Source: Limnothrix sp. FACHB-406
GTDB taxonomy: Bacteria; Cyanobacteriota; Cyanobacteriia; CACIAM-69d
Length of the DNA stretch: 64,000 bases
NCBI RefSeq assembly: GCF_014698235.1
Contig: NZ_JACJSP010000023.1
Span: 1-64,000, forward strand
Direction: 5' to 3'
The number at the start of each line of letters is the position of its first letter. Positions within the stretch are counted from its first letter, which is position 1. The notes under the pieces were generated by a model. The model did not search any database. It was not told the DNA's origin and was given only the letters and a program-made list of their open reading frames with translations. The translations under genes were made by a program, and so were the position numbers. Shown here piece by piece: positions 7,828-16,444 of this stretch.

Positions 7828-9870
7828 ATGGATTTAACGCCCCCTTGCCCTGATTCTGACCAAGACTGGACGACGGTTAATTTTCCGGGAGCACTGTCTT
7901 TGGAAGCATTGGTTGAGGATGGAGCGGATGGCGGAGCGGATGCGGCCCTGGATCACCTGGCCGATCGGGGCGATCGCATGGAAGCGGGGGCGAACCCGGG
8001 TTCGGAGGTGAGCAACTCCCCAATCACCCATCCGACCAGCACCAACCCAGCAGCAACGGGGCCGGCGCGATCGGGCACGGACGTTTTGCAGCCCTATTGG
8101 TCAGGCAATCGGCCAGCCCGATCGCCTGCGGAGTTACCATTCCAGCGCGAGGAACCCAACCACGGCGGCTCTCGGTTGAGGGGGTCTCGGCCCAATGATG
8201 CCGCCTTGAATGGTTCCCGATTGGGTGACTCTCGACTCCGGGGCGATCGATCCTCAGGCGGTTTGCCCGCCGGGCCCACGGATGTGGCCCAGTTGGTGGC
8301 GGTGGCGGAGTCCCTGAACCAAGAAAACGAACAATTGCGGCAACAGGTGGCCCGGCTGGAAACGGCGGTGGCGGAATGCCGGGCCACGCTTGATTTGCAA
8401 CAAATGCGGGCCCAAACCCAACAGGCCCTCTACGACGCGCGATCGCGAGATTTTGAGAGCACCAAACAGGAAGCGACGCGCTTGGCCGAAGCCTTGGCAG
8501 CGGCCCAAACCCAGTTGGCCCAACAGGATCAGGAGCGGGCGGAATGGGTGCAGCAGGAAGCCTGCGATCGGGGACGCATTGCCCAACTGGAACGGGCCTG
8601 TGCATTGCTGCAAGAGCAGTGCTTGAAGCAAGCCGATGAGCTGATGCAACTGCAAGGGCGGCAACAGGACTTGCAGGAACGACTCAAGCGCCAACAACGG
8701 CAAACCCTGCAACTGCGAACCGCCTTGGAACAATGCCTGGAGCAGGAATATGGGCGATCGGTGTTGCCGCCCCTGAACGAAACGGAACCCCGATCACTGG
8801 CGCAGCCGTTGACCTTGGCGCAATCTGAGCCGTCTTCCTTGGGCAGTGATGCCTTGACTGATGATCAAGGTGACTTGACTGATGATCAAGAGGATCAATG
8901 GGTTGATCAGGACTGGACTGATCAGGACTGGGCTGATCAAGATTGGGCAGCAGCGGTAACCCCGCCCCAAACACCGGAGCCACCTGCGGAACAGCCGGCC
9001 GACCCGATCGATGCCATTCGGACTGAAGAAATTTTGGCCTTGCTGAATTGGGACTTAGAGCAAACCGCTCCCAATTTGTCCTATCAAATCCGGCAGCGAT
9101 CGCAATTGGCAGCGATCGATCAAGTAACAGCCGATCGCGCACGAACCAATCAGGCACAAGACATTACGCCCAAGGCTTTGCCCCCGATCGAGTCCAATGG
9201 GGCGGTCTCCGAGTGGGAATCCCTGCCGGACGCGGTTACAACCGATGACCTTGCTAGCCTGGATCGCGATGGCCTTGATGATCTAGCGGATGCCCTGTGG
9301 TTGAGTGATTGGCCCCGCCCCCTCAGTCCTACGGAGCAAAGCGATGTGTTGGCCCGGTTGATGGCCTTGGCGGAAACAGAGGAAGCGGATTTGCCCAGCC
9401 CTCTTTCCTCCACGCCAGCCCCCGCGCCGAAGCGATCGATCCAACTACCCTTGACCGAACCGCACCACAGCAGCTCGCCCCGATCGCTGGCGAATTTAGG
9501 GATGATCGAAGCCGAATCGGCCCAGCTCGATCGCCCGGCCCGCCCTTTGATTGACTTGTATCCCATTGACTCCCATTCGCCGGACTTCGATCCGCTGTCG
9601 GAGCCTGATCGACCGGATCGGAGCGATCGATCTCGGCAACCGGATTCGCTTGAATCTATTGATCTTGTTGATCTTGAACCCATTGATGGGGAAGATTTAG
9701 CAACACCTTTGGCGGAGGTGCTATCCCTAGAAGCGGAGTTGATGGATTGGCCGGCGCGATCGACTCCGGTGGCGACCTCAGAACCGTTGCCCCAATGGCC
9801 CGCCCCCACCTTGGCCAAACCTCGCAAGCGGCGCGATTCGCTGGCCGCCGTTGAGTTGCCCAAGTTTTAA
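7828..9870 (+). CDS. Coiled-coil protein of unknown function, largely disordered
   Basis: I do not recognise this 680-residue protein. It has no TM helix or signal peptide. Residues 1-145 are polar and low in complexity (Gly/Asp/Arg/Pro). Residues about 150-310 form a long Gln/Glu/Leu/Ala coiled coil (NQENEQLRQQVARLE, ERLKRQQRQTLQLR). The remainder is acidic and Asp/Ser/Pro-rich, with imperfect DQDW repeats at about 8861-8950. Overall it looks like a cytoplasmic scaffold or filament-type protein. It lies 51 bp upstream of tilS on the same strand, which says little about function. The final basic tail (KPRKRRDSLAAVE) is distinctive. Confidence 0.7.
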   Translation: MDLTPPCPDSDQDWTTVNFPGALSLEALVEDGADGGADAALDHLADRGDRMEAGANPGSEVSNSPITHPTSTNPAATGPARSGTDVLQPYWSGNRPARSPAELPFQREEPNHGGSRLRGSRPNDAALNGSRLGDSRLRGDRSSGGLPAGPTDVAQLVAVAESLNQENEQLRQQVARLETAVAECRATLDLQQMRAQTQQALYDARSRDFESTKQEATRLAEALAAAQTQLAQQDQERAEWVQQEACDRGRIAQLERACALLQEQCLKQADELMQLQGRQQDLQERLKRQQRQTLQLRTALEQCLEQEYGRSVLPPLNETEPRSLAQPLTLAQSEPSSLGSDALTDDQGDLTDDQEDQWVDQDWTDQDWADQDWAAAVTPPQTPEPPAEQPADPIDAIRTEEILALLNWDLEQTAPNLSYQIRQRSQLAAIDQVTADRARTNQAQDITPKALPPIESNGAVSEWESLPDAVTTDDLASLDRDGLDDLADALWLSDWPRPLSPTEQSDVLARLMALAETEEADLPSPLSSTPAPAPKRSIQLPLTEPHHSSSPRSLANLGMIEAESAQLDRPARPLIDLYPIDSHSPDFDPLSEPDRPDRSDRSRQPDSLESIDLVDLEPIDGEDLATPLAEVLSLEAELMDWPARSTPVATSEPLPQWPAPTLAKPRKRRDSLAAVELPKF

Positions 9871-9921
9871 ATGAGAGTCCTCGGCAACTCAACTCTTTAA
9901 GGGGCAGGGAGAATAAGAAGG

Positions 9922-10965
9922 GTGGCGGAACCCTGGAGTGATCAACATGCCCGTTTTCATCAGACCCTGCGATCGCGCGGCTTACTCCCGATCGGAACCA
10001 AGGTGCTGGTGGCGGTTTCCGGCGGCCAAGATTCGATCGGCTTGTTGCGGTTGTTGGTGGATTTACGCCGCCTTTGGCACTGGGAATTGGTGGTGGGGCA
10101 CTGCAACCACGGTTGGCGCTCCGATGCGACCGCCAATGGGGACTTCGTGATTCAATTAGCCAACGATTGGGGGTTGCCCGCCGCCCTGGCCAGTTGGGAC
10201 GCACCCCAAGCCAACGAGGCGGCCGCCCGCGCCTGGCGGTACGATGCCTTGAGCAGCTTGGCCCAACAGCATCATTGCAGCACGATCGTGACGGGACACA
10301 CGGCCAGCGATCGGGCAGAAACCTTGTTGCATCACCTGATTCGCGGCAGTGGGGGCGATGGGTTGGGGTCTTTGGATTGGCAACGATCGCTCGGGTCGCT
10401 GCAATTGGTGCGTCCGCTGCTGGATTGGACCAGGGCAGAAACGGCGGAATTTTGCCAAACTTGGCAGTTACCCTGCTGGGAAGACAGCACGAATCAGGAT
10501 CAGCGCTATTTTCGGAACCGGTTGCGATCGCAGGTGTTGCCCCTGTTGCGAGCAGCGTTTAACCCCCAGGTGGAACGCCACTTGGCCCAAACGGCGGAAC
10601 TGTTGGCGGATGAGGCCCAATGGTTGGAACAACTCACCGCCCAATGGCTGGAGACCCATGGGCACGATCGCGCTGGGCCAGGTCGGGGCAATGGGGGCGA
10701 TCGGCTCGATCGCGCTCAACTGCAACGGGAGCCGATCGCCCTTCAGCGGCGGGTGTTGCGTCGCTGGTTAACCCAACAAACCGCCCGATCGCCCACCTAT
10801 GCCCAAGTGGCAGCGGTGTTGGCTTTGGTGAACGCCCCCCAGGGCAGCCAAACCCGTTCCCTGCCTCAGGGGGCTGTGGTGCGGGTGCTTGATCGTTGGC
10901 TGATTTGGTTGCCGGCCGAGTCTTCCAGCGGTCAAACTGAGCAGGGCGATCGGTCACTGGGCTGA
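9922..10965 (+). CDS. tilS: tRNA(Ile)-lysidine synthetase
   Basis: A 347-residue N-type ATP-pyrophosphatase that makes lysidine at the wobble C of the CAU-anticodon isoleucine tRNA, an essential step in decoding AUA. The P-loop SGGQDS (residues 33-38) is intact. GHCNHGWR, TGHTASDRAETLLHHLIRGSG and the EDSTNQDQRYFRNRLR signature of TilS follow. The start is a GTG at 9922 preceded by a purine-rich GGGAGAATAAGAAG; no in-frame ATG fits. The 3' end (CACTGGGCTGA) is tandemly duplicated, so the stop codon lies inside an 11-bp repeat. Confidence 0.96.
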   Translation: MAEPWSDQHARFHQTLRSRGLLPIGTKVLVAVSGGQDSIGLLRLLVDLRRLWHWELVVGHCNHGWRSDATANGDFVIQLANDWGLPAALASWDAPQANEAAARAWRYDALSSLAQQHHCSTIVTGHTASDRAETLLHHLIRGSGGDGLGSLDWQRSLGSLQLVRPLLDWTRAETAEFCQTWQLPCWEDSTNQDQRYFRNRLRSQVLPLLRAAFNPQVERHLAQTAELLADEAQWLEQLTAQWLETHGHDRAGPGRGNGGDRLDRAQLQREPIALQRRVLRRWLTQQTARSPTYAQVAAVLALVNAPQGSQTRSLPQGAVVRVLDRWLIWLPAESSSGQTEQGDRSLG

Positions 10966-10976
10966 CACTGGGCTGA
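10955..10976. repeat. 11-bp tandem duplication covering the tilS stop codon
   Basis: CACTGGGCTGA occurs at 10955-10965 and 10966-10976. The first copy contains the TGA of tilS (10963-10965). Confidence 0.95.
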
Positions 10977-11239
10977 TCAGTTGATCAAAAGAGCAATCTT
11001 GATCGAAGGAGCGATCGAGGAGCCGATCAAAAACTGATCAAAAACCAATCGAGAACCGAATCAAGGGCTGGGGAAAGTTCTGCGCTCCTGAACCCGTTAG
11101 CTGCCACCCGATCGCTCGCCGTCTTCGCCAACGAATGCTAAAAACGAATGGATGCAAGAGCAGCTTGCCGCCAAACGACCGCGCCAAGAACGAATTTCCA
11201 CTCGAATTTCAGCCAGCATTTCAACAATATTTCCCTGCC

Positions 11240-12409
11240 ATGTCCGCGATCGAATCCCACTTCCGCAATCGTTCCCTGGCCATTGCTGCCGTTTCCGCCG
11301 TTGGCCGCTGGGGGTTAGCTGGCTCGATCGCCGCCCTGGCCATGGGATTTGCCACTCCCGCCCAGGCCAGCGACTTTAACCAAACCACCTTCAACCGGCG
11401 CAACTTGGTGCAAAGCAACCAATGCCCCAGTTGCAACCTGCAGGGCAATGATTTGAATGGGTTGGATCTGCGAGGGGCCAACCTGCGAGGGGCCAACCTG
11501 CGCGAAACGCTGATCATTCGGGCCAACTTGCGGGGAGCCGACCTGAGCGGCGCGGATCTGCGGGGTGCTTACCTGTGGGGCACAGATTTAACCGGAGCAC
11601 GCCTCGATGGGGCGAACCTTTGCGGGGCGATCGTTCCCAGTGGTGCGCGATCGAACGTGGGCTGTGTGGACTTTTCCAGCTCTGATTTTCGGCCCTCGCC
11701 CCCAACGGCCAGTGGCCCGCAAGTGCTGTCTTTGAATGCAGCCGGGACGGCCGGCCGGGTCACCGGCACGGTCACGAGCGATCGCAGTGATGTGTGGTTG
11801 GTGAATGGGCGGCCCGGGCGAATGCAGGTGCTGATTTCTTCCCGCAATAGCAATGCTCGCTTTGATGTGTTGGGGCCCGATGGGTCTCGGTTGGCCACCA
11901 ATACGGGCGAAGCATTCATTGAAATTCCCAGCGAAGGGCAATACCAAGTGGTGGTCAGCAGTTTACGCGGCCCGGAAACCTATGAACTGTCGGTGGAACT
12001 GTCCCCGATCGAGCAGCGGCCCCAATCCACCAACCGCGACGAGAGCAACCCTTGGGAGCGCGAGGTGGTGACTCGTCCTTTCCAGGCGGGCCCCACCCTG
12101 GCCGATCGCTCCAACACCTACGCCCTGTCGATCGACCCCCTCAGCCGCTACGGTACGGCCCAAGGAGAGGTGACCAGTGGCGAGCAAGATATCTGGCAAG
12201 TGGATTTACCGGCCGGGTCGGTTGAAATCCGGCTTGATTCTTACAATGGCCGCGCCAGGTTCGATTTAACCAATGATGACGGCCGCGTCCTGGCCCGCCA
12301 GGTCAGCAAAACGCGCTTCCGGGCCCCGGAAGACGCTCGCTATGACATTTCCGTGGGCACGATGGGCGGCTTCACCAATTACCGACTCTGGGTCAGCTTC
12401 GATCAATAA
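11240..12409 (+). CDS. Exported pentapeptide-repeat protein with two bacterial PPC-like domains
   Basis: A 389-residue protein with a Sec-type signal peptide ending at about TPAQAS (residues 1-45). Next come about 12 pentapeptide units of the A(D/N)LXX type (LNGLDLRGANLRGANLRE and on, about 65-130) that would form a right-handed beta-helix. Two similar beta-rich blocks follow (about 155-255 and 290-389), each reading like 'D.W.V..PGRMQVLISSRNSNARFDVLGPDG'; they resemble pre-peptidase C-terminal (PPC) or similar envelope domains. Probably periplasmic or extracellular; no enzymatic motif was seen. An ATG 105 bp upstream exists, but the start at 11240 places the signal peptide correctly. The last codons (F-D-Q-stop) are duplicated in tandem. 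Confidence 0.82.
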   Translation: MSAIESHFRNRSLAIAAVSAVGRWGLAGSIAALAMGFATPAQASDFNQTTFNRRNLVQSNQCPSCNLQGNDLNGLDLRGANLRGANLRETLIIRANLRGADLSGADLRGAYLWGTDLTGARLDGANLCGAIVPSGARSNVGCVDFSSSDFRPSPPTASGPQVLSLNAAGTAGRVTGTVTSDRSDVWLVNGRPGRMQVLISSRNSNARFDVLGPDGSRLATNTGEAFIEIPSEGQYQVVVSSLRGPETYELSVELSPIEQRPQSTNRDESNPWEREVVTRPFQAGPTLADRSNTYALSIDPLSRYGTAQGEVTSGEQDIWQVDLPAGSVEIRLDSYNGRARFDLTNDDGRVLARQVSKTRFRAPEDARYDISVGTMGGFTNYRLWVSFDQ

Positions 12410-12421
12410 TTCGATCAATAA
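12398..12421. repeat. 12-bp tandem duplication covering the stop codon
   Basis: TTCGATCAATAA occurs at 12398-12409 and 12410-12421. The unit is exactly the last three sense codons plus TAA, so an in-frame second stop follows 12 bp later. Confidence 0.95.
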
Positions 12422-12511
12422 CTTGATCAATCAGCTCCACCAAATTCGCAGGAAAATCTATAGGTGCAAGATGCACAAATTGGCTCATTAAGGCACATTG
12501 CAAGAGGTACG

Positions 12512-12554
12512 TTGACAGGCTGTTGCCAGGGTTGAGACTCATCAAGCCTGTCAA
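12512..12554. repeat. Inverted repeat, 10-bp arms
   Basis: TTGACAGGCT (12512-12521) is matched by AGCCTGTCAA (12545-12554) around a 23-nt spacer, which itself contains TTGA/TCAA. No T-tract follows, so it is not a typical terminator. Confidence 0.85.
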
Positions 12555-12676
12555 GATTGATCATCATTTAGAAGATCATTGGGACTAACCAGCATGACCA
12601 ATCGCCACTGATCAGCAATGTAGTAGCGCGACATCCTTAAAATATTGGGTCAAAGTTGCGGAGCCAGTCGTGGTAA

Positions 12677-12696
12677 CAAGGGGCTTAAGCCCCTTG
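12677..12696. repeat. 20-bp perfect palindrome
   Basis: CAAGGGGCTTAAGCCCCTTG reads the same on both strands. GGGGCTTAAGCCCC palindromes of this kind are common in cyanobacterial intergenic DNA and at IS200/IS605-like element ends; membership in such a family is inference. Confidence 0.9.
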
Positions 12697-12884
12697 CTGC
12701 TTAACGATCAGGTGACGGTAACAGCTATGTCATTTAACCCAGTGAACTAAGGCAGCCATGCTAGTAGTTGTTTCCTCAGGGCCGAAATTCCCCGTGAGGC
12801 TGGGAAAACTATACAAAACAAGCTCTAATTGCCCGAGCTAATTGCTGCCCGCCACCATAGCCCTGAATTGCTAAACAATTGCCC

Positions 12885-15800
12885 ATGGAGCCTCTGCTGA
12901 GTCCCGTTTTTGGGATGTATGACTGGTCGTTGGTTAGTGCTTCGCTGGCGATCGCGATCGTCGCATCCTACACGGCCCTCGATGTGGCGGGCCGGTTGCG
13001 CCTGGCCCAAACCGTGCGCCAACAGACGCTGTGGTTGGTCAGTGGCAGCCTGGCCATGGGGGTGGGCATTTGGTCCATGCACTTTGTGGGCATGTTGGCC
13101 TTTCAGTTGCCCATGGCCGTTCACTACGACCTCAACACCACGTTGCTGTCCTTGTTTTGGGCCCTGATCGCCTCGGGGATTGGCCTGTATGTCATGAGCC
13201 GCAGCACAGTGCGTTTTTCACTGTTGGTGGGGGGGCTGTGCATGGGGCTGGCGATCGTGGCGATGCACTATACCGGCATGGCAGCGATGCAGTTGCCTGG
13301 CGAGGTTCACTATTCCTGGCTGGGGGTTGGTGCTTCTGTGGTGATTGCCCTGGTGTCTGCCTATGGGGCGGCCTGGCTGTCGCTGCGGTTGGGGCGATCG
13401 GGCATGGAAGCGGCTGGCAGTGGCGTTCCCTTTACCTGGCAGTCCTTCAGCAGCGCCATCATTATGGGTTGCGGAATTGGGGGGATGCACTACACCGCCA
13501 TGGCCAGCACGCAGTTTTGGATGGTGAATCACTCGGTTTTTGGGTTTTCGGAACAGACCCCGGATCTCCCGATCGGGAGCGGGGGTCTCAATCAGCCCTC
13601 CAACTTGCCCAGCATCACTTCAGCGGGGTTGGCGGTGGATGTGGCCTTGGGGGCGATCGTCATTTTGGTGATTGCTCTGGCCATTTCAACGTTTGAGCGG
13701 ATGCTCGATCGACAGCGAGTGCGAGAGCAAACCCTCAGCGAAAGTGAGATGCGGTTTCGACTGCTGATCGATCGCCTGCCAACGGGGGTGTTGCTGGTGG
13801 ACGCGGGTGGGCGCATTTTGTCTTGCAATCCCATGGCGGCCAAGCTGTTGGGCACTTCTGTGGAGGCCCTTCAGGGGCAAATTTTCCATGCGGGGTTGCC
13901 CACCCTCAATCCCAATGATTTCACCCTTGGCCAAGATCTGATGCCGCTTCAGCAGATTTTGGCGTTGGGGGAGCCGGATGCCACCGTGCCCGATCGCCCG
14001 ATGGTGAACCGAGGCGTGGGCAACCTGCTGAAAGCCAATTTCACCGGCTTCAGTTCCAGCTTCAGCGCCAGTTTGGGTTGGGATGGGGGAGAAACCGGCA
14101 GCGGTGGGGCCACCAATCGATCGGCGGGGCAATCTTGGACAACCGATCGCACCACCAATCCCCAATGGCGCTTGGCCAACACCATCTTGAGCTTGAACGA
14201 AGGTGAACAGCGGCGCTGGTTGTTGGTCAACGCGGATCCAATTCTGAATGAAGATCAGCAGGTGGAGCGGGTGGTTTGTTCCCTAACGGACATTACCGAT
14301 CGCCGGCTGGCTGAGTTAGCCCTCCAAAAAACTGCCCGCCGCGAAACCACCATCGCCCGCGTGATTCAGCGAATGCGGCGCACCTTGGAGCTGCAAACCA
14401 TCCTGGACACCACCACCAGCGAGCTTCAGCAAATTATTGAGTGCGATCGTGTTTTGGTCTATCGCTTTGAGCCGAACTGGAGCGGGCGAGTGGTTTCGGA
14501 GGCCGTGGTTCCCGGTTGGACACCGGTTTATAACAACACCACCATTGAGCGAATTGCGGTCGATCGCCCGGAATGCATTATCAAAACGATCGATAGCCAA
14601 AACCTGTTGATCCAAGACACCTACCTCCAGGACACCCAAGGGGGCAGCTACCAAACCACCCGCAGTTGTCGCTGCGTCAGTGATATTTATGCCTACGGTT
14701 TCGATGATTGCTATCTCCGATTGTTAGAGGCCTTGGAAGCCAGGGCCTATATCATCGTGCCGATTTTCTGCCGGGAACAGTTGTGGGGCCTGTTGGCTTG
14801 CTACCAAAATGGCCAGCCGCGCAGTTGGACGGAGGTGGAAGTGGCCAGCGTGGTGCGGATTGCTGAGCAATTTGGCGTGGCCGTGCAACAGGCCGAACTG
14901 CTCGCCAAAACCCAACAGCAAACGACCGAGCTGTTGGCCGCCAAGGAAGAGGCCGATCGAGCCAACCGGGCCAAAAGTCACTTTTTAGCCCAAATGAGCC
15001 ACGAACTCCGCACCCCCTTGAATGCGATTTTGGGCTTTACCCAACTGATGGCGCGTGATCCGTCCCTTTCCCTGACCCACCGCCAGCAGACCAATATTGT
15101 GAACCGCAGCGGCGAGCATCTCCTGGGCCTGATCAATAGCATTTTGGATATGTCCAAAATCGAAGCGGCCCAAATGACGCTGCAACTGGAACGGTTTGAT
15201 CTGCACCGGTTGCTAGACACCTTGCAAGACCTGTTGACCGTGAAGGCGGAAAGCAAGGGGTTGGTGTTGCTTTTTGAGCGATCGGCCACCCTGCCGCAAT
15301 TTGTGATCACAGATCAGAACCGATTGCGGCAAATTTTGCTGAATCTGTTGGGTAATGCGTTGAAATTTACCGATCGGGGGCGGGTGATTTTGACGGCGCG
15401 GGAACTGTCAACCACCCCGATCGGGGAGCGATCGTCACTGATCGCCGAGACCCCGGCCACCCGCGAGGCCGACCCCGCCGCCATTGGCCTGGAGTTCAAC
15501 ATCAGCGACACGGGGCCGGGCCTATCTGCCGAAGAAATTGCCCAACTGTTTCGGCCCTTTGAGCAAACAGCCGTTGGCCAGCGATCGGGTCAGGGAACCG
15601 GGTTGGGCCTGTCCATTTCTCGGGAATTTGCCCGTTTGTTGGGCGGCGACATCTCGGTTTATAGTCAACCGCAAACGGGAGCCACCTTCACGGTCACGAT
15701 CCAAGCCCAGCGGGCAGAAATCAGCGGCGCGATCGACTCCGCTTCCCAGCAACCCATCCTGCGGCTGGCTCCGGGGCAACCGGCCTATGTGATTTTGGTG

Positions 15801-16424
15801 GCCGATGACCATGCGGACAGCCGCGCCCTGCTCACGGACTTGCTGAATCAAGTGGGCTTTCAGACCATCACTGCCATCAATGGTCAAATGGCTGTCGAAC
15901 TGTGGCAACAGCACCACCCCCAGGCCATCTTTATGGATATGAAAATGCCTGGTTTGGATGGTTACGCGGCTAGCCGCCTGATCAAATCCCAGCCCGGCGG
16001 CCACCAAACTCTGATCATTGCTTTAACGGCCAGCGCTTTTGATCAAGATCGAGCGGCAATTTTGGCGGCTGGCTGTGATGATTTGATCTGTAAGCCTTTT
16101 AACTTCACCGATCTGCTGGAGTTGCTGGGTCAAAAATTAGGAGTGCAATACCTCTACCAAGCGCCTGCGGAACCAGAACCCAACACCGCCCCGATCGATG
16201 CGGATCCCCATACCTTGCTAGCCCAACTGGCGAGCTTGCCTGATCCTTGGCAACAACAATTCCGATCGGCCGTCACCCGAGGCAGTGATAGCCAAGCCTT
16301 GCAGCTTTTGGAGGCGCTGCCGGACAGTGCCAACGCCTTGCGGCAAGTCTTCAGCCAATGGATTGACGGTTTGCGGTTCGATCGGGTGTTGGAATTACTG
16401 GATGAAGCGCAATCCGCCCCCTAG
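12885..16424 (+). CDS. MHYT-PAS-GAF hybrid histidine kinase with receiver
   Basis: A 1179-residue hybrid sensor kinase. Residues 1-230 form a seven-helix MHYT domain with its three signatures (MHFVGM, MHYTGM, MHYTAM), a proposed metal/gas sensor. A PAS domain follows (about 285-420, RLLIDRLPTGVLLVDAGG). A GAF domain at about 490-650 looks like those of cyanobacteriochromes (RVLVYRFEPNWSG, DIYAYGFDDCYLRLL, YIIVPIFC), with Cys609 where a bilin Cys is expected. HisKA has SHELRTPL (His706), HATPase has N, G1 and G2 boxes, and a C-terminal REC carries Asp1018 (FMDMKMPGLDGY). About 95 residues follow the REC. The ATG at 12885 is preferred to a TTG two codons upstream. It ends 20 bp before the GGDEF-EAL gene, so the two are probably co-transcribed. 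Confidence 0.92.
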   Translation: MEPLLSPVFGMYDWSLVSASLAIAIVASYTALDVAGRLRLAQTVRQQTLWLVSGSLAMGVGIWSMHFVGMLAFQLPMAVHYDLNTTLLSLFWALIASGIGLYVMSRSTVRFSLLVGGLCMGLAIVAMHYTGMAAMQLPGEVHYSWLGVGASVVIALVSAYGAAWLSLRLGRSGMEAAGSGVPFTWQSFSSAIIMGCGIGGMHYTAMASTQFWMVNHSVFGFSEQTPDLPIGSGGLNQPSNLPSITSAGLAVDVALGAIVILVIALAISTFERMLDRQRVREQTLSESEMRFRLLIDRLPTGVLLVDAGGRILSCNPMAAKLLGTSVEALQGQIFHAGLPTLNPNDFTLGQDLMPLQQILALGEPDATVPDRPMVNRGVGNLLKANFTGFSSSFSASLGWDGGETGSGGATNRSAGQSWTTDRTTNPQWRLANTILSLNEGEQRRWLLVNADPILNEDQQVERVVCSLTDITDRRLAELALQKTARRETTIARVIQRMRRTLELQTILDTTTSELQQIIECDRVLVYRFEPNWSGRVVSEAVVPGWTPVYNNTTIERIAVDRPECIIKTIDSQNLLIQDTYLQDTQGGSYQTTRSCRCVSDIYAYGFDDCYLRLLEALEARAYIIVPIFCREQLWGLLACYQNGQPRSWTEVEVASVVRIAEQFGVAVQQAELLAKTQQQTTELLAAKEEADRANRAKSHFLAQMSHELRTPLNAILGFTQLMARDPSLSLTHRQQTNIVNRSGEHLLGLINSILDMSKIEAAQMTLQLERFDLHRLLDTLQDLLTVKAESKGLVLLFERSATLPQFVITDQNRLRQILLNLLGNALKFTDRGRVILTARELSTTPIGERSSLIAETPATREADPAAIGLEFNISDTGPGLSAEEIAQLFRPFEQTAVGQRSGQGTGLGLSISREFARLLGGDISVYSQPQTGATFTVTIQAQRAEISGAIDSASQQPILRLAPGQPAYVILVADDHADSRALLTDLLNQVGFQTITAINGQMAVELWQQHHPQAIFMDMKMPGLDGYAASRLIKSQPGGHQTLIIALTASAFDQDRAAILAAGCDDLICKPFNFTDLLELLGQKLGVQYLYQAPAEPEPNTAPIDADPHTLLAQLASLPDPWQQQFRSAVTRGSDSQALQLLEALPDSANALRQVFSQWIDGLRFDRVLELLDEAQSAP

Positions 16425-16444
16425 ATCAGTCCGTTTGTCTCAAC

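Larger units (their letters stand above)
12410..12884. other. 475-bp intergenic region with two inverted repeats
   Basis: No credible gene is present. The region holds the second copy of the 12-bp duplication, a 10-bp-arm inverted repeat (12512-12554) and a 20-bp perfect palindrome (12677-12696). It then runs AT-rich towards the MHYT kinase start, where that gene's promoter should lie. It could contain a decayed mobile-element end, but no recognisable transposase remains. Confidence 0.6.

Noticed and set aside
12885-16424. Cyanobacteriochrome called with certainty
   Set aside because: The Cys position and sequence words agree, but the Cys is followed by Tyr and not the more usual His, and no bilin-contact residues could be checked by alignment; kept as a hypothesis.
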